This document shows positions 6,309 to 8,913 of a stretch of 8,913 bases of DNA, one piece after another (the stretch's first letter is position 1; every line of letters begins with the position of its first letter). The notes under the pieces are model-generated. The model searched no databases. It saw only the letters and a list, made by a program, of their open reading frames with translations, and had not been told where the DNA came from. This DNA comes from Pseudomonadota bacterium (GTDB lineage: Bacteria; Pseudomonadota; Gammaproteobacteria; Burkholderiales; Burkholderiaceae_C), in assembly GCA_023410975.1 (NCBI GenBank), contig JAEYPG010000205.1, forward strand, positions 1 through 8,913, in the 5' to 3' direction. Made by a program: the position numbers and the translations under genes.

Positions 6309-8090
6309 ATGTCCACCTACAGCGCACCCCTGCGCGACATGCTGTTCACGATGAAGGAGGTCGGCGGCCTGGAGGCGGTCTGCGCGCTGCCCGGCTTCGA
6401 GGACTGCTCGCCCGACCTGGTCGAGTCCATCCTCGAAGAGGCCGGCAAGTTCGCCGCCGGCGTGCTCGACCCGATCAACCGTGTCGGCGACGTGCAGGGC
6501 GCGCGCTGGAAGGACGGCGCCGTCAACGCCGCGGACGGTTTCAAGGAGGCCTACGCGAGCTTCTGCGAGACCGGCTGGAACGGCATGCCCGCAGCCACCG
6601 AGTTCGGCGGCCAGGGCCTGCCCACGCTGGTGTCCACGGCGGTGCTGGAGATGTGGAAGGCCACCAACCACGCCTTCAGCCTGTGCCAGATGCTCACGCT
6701 GGGCGCGGTCGAGGCCATCTCGCACCACGGCAGCGAAGCGCTCAAGGCGCGCTTCCTGCCCAACATGGTCGCCGGCCGCTGGACCGGCACCATGAACATC
6801 ACCGAGCCGCAGGCCGGCTCGGACCTCTCCGTCATCCGCTCCCGCGCGGTGCCGGAAGGAGACCACTACCGCGTCAGCGGCAACAAGATCTTCATCACCT
6901 GGGGCGAGCACGACCTGGCCGAGAACATCATCCACCTGGTGCTGGCGCGGCTGCCGGACGCGCCGGCCGGGGTGAAGGGCCTGTCGCTGTTCCTGTGCCC
7001 CAAGTTCCTCGTCAACGAGGACGGCTCGCTGGGCGAGCGCAACGACCTGCTGTGCACGTCGCTGGAGCACAAGCTGGGCATCCACGGCAGCCCCACGGCC
7101 TCCATGAGCTTCGGCGAGAAGGGCGGCGCCATCGGCTACCTGGTGGGCGAGCCGGGCCATGGCCTGGCCTGCATGTTCACGATGATGAACCACGCGCGGC
7201 TCAACGTCGGCCTGGAAGGCCTGGGGGTGTCCGAGCGCGCCTACCAGCACGCCCGCGCCTACGCGCTGGAGCGCGTGCAGGGCCGCACCGCCACGGGCAG
7301 CAAGACCATCATCGGCCACCCCGACGTGCGCCGCATGCTGATGGACAGCAAGGCCAAGGTCGAGGCCATGCGCGCCCTGGCCTACTTCGCCGCCGGCCAG
7401 ATGGACCGCGCCCACAGCCACCCCGATGGCGAGGAGCGCGTGCAGGCGCAGGCGCTGGTGGACCTGCTCACGCCGGTGGTCAAGGGCTGGTGCACCGACA
7501 ACGCGCTGGGCATTGCCTCGGACGGCGTGCAGGTGCACGGCGGCATGGGCTTCGTCGAGGAGACGGGCGCGGCGCAGTACCTGCGCGATGCGCGCATCAC
7601 GACGATCTACGAGGGCACCACGGCGATCCAGGCCAACGACCTGATCGGCCGCAAGATCGCCCGCGAGGGCGGCAAGACCATGGACGTGCTGCTGAATCGC
7701 ATGGACGCGGACGCGCGCCAGCTGCTCGACAGCCAGGACGCCGCCGTGGCCCGCATCGGCCAGTCGCTGCACGCCGCGCTCGGCGCGCTGGAAAGCGCCG
7801 TGCAATGGCTGCTGGCCAACAGCGCCGACGCGCCCGCGAAGTGCGCCGCGGGCTCGGTGCCCTTCCTGCGCCTGTCGGGCACGGTGATCGGCGGCTGGCT
7901 CAGCGCGCTGCTGGCCGATGCGGCCGTGAAGCAGCTCGCCGCCGGCCAAGGCGACGCCCCGTACCTGCGCGCCAAGGTCGCCACCGCGGCCCACTTCGCC
8001 GCGCACGTCCTGGTGCAGGCCGGCGCGCTGCGCGACACCGTGGTGAACGGCGCCGACACCACGCTGAGCCTGGCCGACGACCAGTTCTGA
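6309..8090 (+). CDS. Acyl-CoA dehydrogenase, large form with extra C-terminal domain (DmdC/FadE-like)
   Basis: A 593-residue FAD-dependent acyl-CoA dehydrogenase that introduces the 2,3-double bond into an acyl-CoA and passes electrons to ETF. It has the layout of the roughly 600-residue subfamily: a short extra N-terminal segment (about 1-40, TYSAPLRDMLF), the helical N domain (to about 158), the beta domain with NITEPQAGSD (163-172) and ITWGEHD (196-202), the helical C domain (about 282-450), and an additional C-terminal domain (about 460-593). The probable catalytic base is E435 in IYEGTTAIQANDLIGRK (433-449), and the VHGGMGF stretch (409-415) is intact. Methylmercaptopropionyl-CoA dehydrogenase DmdC and several general beta-oxidation enzymes belong here, so chain length cannot be assigned. 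I chose the ATG at 6309, with AAAGGA 7 bases upstream. It is flanked on both sides by palindromic repeats; etfB lies two genes downstream. Confidence 0.93.
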   Translation: MSTYSAPLRDMLFTMKEVGGLEAVCALPGFEDCSPDLVESILEEAGKFAAGVLDPINRVGDVQGARWKDGAVNAADGFKEAYASFCETGWNGMPAATEFGGQGLPTLVSTAVLEMWKATNHAFSLCQMLTLGAVEAISHHGSEALKARFLPNMVAGRWTGTMNITEPQAGSDLSVIRSRAVPEGDHYRVSGNKIFITWGEHDLAENIIHLVLARLPDAPAGVKGLSLFLCPKFLVNEDGSLGERNDLLCTSLEHKLGIHGSPTASMSFGEKGGAIGYLVGEPGHGLACMFTMMNHARLNVGLEGLGVSERAYQHARAYALERVQGRTATGSKTIIGHPDVRRMLMDSKAKVEAMRALAYFAAGQMDRAHSHPDGEERVQAQALVDLLTPVVKGWCTDNALGIASDGVQVHGGMGFVEETGAAQYLRDARITTIYEGTTAIQANDLIGRKIAREGGKTMDVLLNRMDADARQLLDSQDAAVARIGQSLHAALGALESAVQWLLANSADAPAKCAAGSVPFLRLSGTVIGGWLSALLADAAVKQLAAGQGDAPYLRAKVATAAHFAAHVLVQAGALRDTVVNGADTTLSLADDQF

Positions 8091-8100
8091 AATCTGTCTC

Positions 8101-8175
8101 CCGTTCGCCCTGAGCCTGTCGAAGGGCTGGCAGCCCGGCTGTGCGGCAGGGCTTCGACAAGCTCAGCCCGAACGG
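8101..8175. repeat. REP-like palindromic intergenic repeat
   Basis: Two 28-base arms, 8101-8128 and 8148-8175, are inverted repeats of each other with 23 of 28 positions matching, separated by a 19-base GC-rich centre. The arms carry the core CTGAGCCTGTCGAAGG on the left and TTCGACAAGCTCAG on the right. This core is familiar from intergenic repeats of Comamonadaceae and some other proteobacteria, and often gives spurious translations such as LSLSKP and LRQAQGER. As RNA it would form a long hairpin between the dehydrogenase and MaoC genes. It has no T-run, so it is more likely an mRNA-processing or stability element, or simply a repeat, than a true terminator. Confidence 0.8.
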
Positions 8176-8203
8176 CATGGCTTGGGTTTCAACAGGAGTG
8201 CGC

Positions 8204-8227
8204 ATGCGACTGGCAGACCATTCATGA
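8204..8227 (+). promoter_or_regulatory. Seven-codon mini-ORF coupled to the MaoC gene start
   Basis: An ATG at 8204 has an ideal Shine-Dalgarno (AGGAG, 8194-8198, 5 bases away) and encodes M-R-L-A-D-H-S before a TGA at 8225-8227. That stop overlaps the ATG of the MaoC gene (8224) as ATGA. The MaoC start has no good ribosome-binding site of its own; AGGAG is 25 bases away, too far for direct use. The simplest reading is that ribosomes load on the mini-ORF and restart at 8224. A small frameshift that cut a formerly longer MaoC N-terminus would leave the same picture. Confidence 0.4.
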
Positions 8228-8712
8228 ACGACCTGAACGGCTACGACATCGAGGACCTGCGCCCCGGCATGCAGGCCACCTATTCCAAAACCATCACCGA
8301 GGCGGACATCGTGCTGTTCGCCGCCGTCTCGGGCGACAACAACGCGGTGCACACCAACGAGGAGTTCGCCGCGACCACGCGCTTCGGCGGGCGCATTGCG
8401 CACGGCTTTCTCACGGCCAGCGTGATCTCGGCCGCGGTGGCGAACCGGCTGCCGGGGCCGGGCGCGGTGTACCTGGGGCAGCAGATGCGCTTTCGCGCAC
8501 CGGTGCGCCCCGGCGACACGGTGCACGCCACCGTGACCGTGCTGTCCGTGGACACGGCCAAGGCGCGCGCGGTGCTGTCCACCGAGTGCCGCGTCAAGGG
8601 CGTGGTCGTCATCGATGGCGAGGCGACGGTGATGACCACCTCGTCGGCGGCGCGCCAAGCGGCCCAGGCCGCGCAGGCGCAGACCCAGCCCGGCACGGCC
8701 GTGGCTGCTTGA
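8224..8712 (+). CDS. MaoC-like enoyl-CoA hydratase (hot-dog fold)
   Basis: A 162-residue single-domain MaoC-family protein, probably an (R)-specific 2-enoyl-CoA hydratase. The hydratase signature is present: VSGDNNAVHTNEEFA with the catalytic-type pair D38 and H43, followed by the GGRIAHGFLTAS loop (55-66), QQMRFRAPVRPGDT and a beta-rich remainder. The last 20 or so residues (A/Q-rich, after about 140) look like a disordered tail. Such enzymes add water to 2-enoyl-CoA, giving (R)-3-hydroxyacyl-CoA, which can feed polyhydroxyalkanoate synthesis or other oxidation routes; the substrate here is unknown. The place between an acyl-CoA dehydrogenase and etfB suits the next step of acyl-CoA oxidation. 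I chose the ATG at 8224 since the alignable protein begins about there; the only in-frame alternative is a TTG at 8182, inside the flank of the repeat and without a Shine-Dalgarno. Confidence 0.88.
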   Translation: MNDLNGYDIEDLRPGMQATYSKTITEADIVLFAAVSGDNNAVHTNEEFAATTRFGGRIAHGFLTASVISAAVANRLPGPGAVYLGQQMRFRAPVRPGDTVHATVTVLSVDTAKARAVLSTECRVKGVVVIDGEATVMTTSSAARQAAQAAQAQTQPGTAVAA

Positions 8713-8726
8713 AGGAAGGAAGTGCA

Positions 8727-8913
8727 ATGAAAGTTCTGGTGAGCGTGAAGCGCGTCGTGGACTACAACGTCAAGGTGCGCGTGAAAAGCGACGGCTCGGG
8801 CATGGACCTCGCCGGCGTGAAGATGAGCATGAACCCCTTCGACGAGATCGCCGTCGAGGAAGCGGTGCGGCTCAAGGAAAAGGGCGTCGCCACGGAGATC
8901 ATCGCGGTCTCCT
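8727..8913 (+). CDS. etfB: Electron transfer flavoprotein beta subunit (3' end cut by window edge)
   Basis: The first 62 residues of EtfB. It opens MKVLVSVKRVVDYNVKVRVK and continues through a short glycine-rich turn to MSMNPFDEIAVEEAVRLKEK, the conserved N-terminal region of the family, then EIIAVS at the edge. EtfB with EtfA (expected just downstream) forms the soluble heterodimer that takes electrons from acyl-CoA dehydrogenases and gives them to ETF:ubiquinone oxidoreductase. AAGGA at 8716-8720 stands 6 bases before the ATG, and only 14 bases separate it from the MaoC stop, so the two are very likely in one operon. The nearby acyl-CoA dehydrogenase is a natural electron donor. Confidence 0.95.
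   Translation, partial: MKVLVSVKRVVDYNVKVRVKSDGSGMDLAGVKMSMNPFDEIAVEEAVRLKEKGVATEIIAVS

Noticed and set aside
4441..8006. Long minus-strand open frames under the symporter and dehydrogenase (4441-6327, 6234-8006)
   Set aside because: Same high-GC artefact; His/Gln/Arg-rich and without motifs, lying opposite well-conserved proteins.
8101..8175. Rho-independent terminator after the acyl-CoA dehydrogenase
   Set aside because: The hairpin has an imperfect stem, a 19-base centre and no following T-run, and its sequence matches a dispersed repeat family.
7900..8727. Minus-strand frame of 275 codons across the repeat and MaoC gene
   Set aside because: It contains the LSLSKP and LRQAQGER strings produced by translating the palindromic repeat and otherwise mirrors the MaoC gene.

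Overview
This window looks like a chromosomal segment of a very GC-rich betaproteobacterium, most likely Burkholderiales and close to Comamonadaceae. The evidence is strong G/C third-position bias, the character of the proteins, and two copies of a TTCGACA/GCTCA-type palindromic intergenic repeat that is common in that group. The assignment rests on recognition by eye; no database search was run. All genes look intact apart from the two cut by the window edges. I see no mobile element, CRISPR array, tRNA or rRNA.

Layout. On the minus strand at the left is a two-component operon. It holds a soluble PAS-PAS-kinase-receiver hybrid histidine kinase (314-2296) and, overlapping its end by 8 bases, a response regulator whose receiver domain is visible and whose output domain lies off the window (1-321). 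A 166-base divergent intergenic region with two small palindromes separates this operon from a plus-strand series: an AMP-forming acyl-CoA synthetase of the AlkK/DmdB-like type (2463-4109), then a DUF485/YjcH-like small membrane protein (4199-4507) overlapping by ATGA an ActP-type sodium:solute symporter (4504-6174). After a gap holding a degraded palindromic repeat comes a large four-domain acyl-CoA dehydrogenase (6309-8090). A second, better preserved repeat follows, then a MaoC-like enoyl-CoA hydratase (8224-8712), and the start of the electron-transfer flavoprotein beta subunit gene etfB (8727 to the edge).

How it fits together (inference). The plus-strand genes can be read as a carboxylic-acid utilisation set. 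The symporter with its DUF485 partner imports a short monocarboxylate, and the ligase makes an acyl-CoA. The acyl-CoA dehydrogenase forms the 2-enoyl-CoA and passes electrons to ETF, and the MaoC protein may hydrate it. The divergent two-component system is well placed to control this set, as the CrbS/CrbR (MxtR/ErdR) systems control acetate genes elsewhere, but here the kinase has no transporter or membrane domain. The individual families are well known. The less ordinary points are the gene combination, candidate operators in both regulatory gaps, and a 7-codon mini-ORF that carries the only good ribosome-binding site ahead of the MaoC gene. I found nothing I would call a clearly new system.
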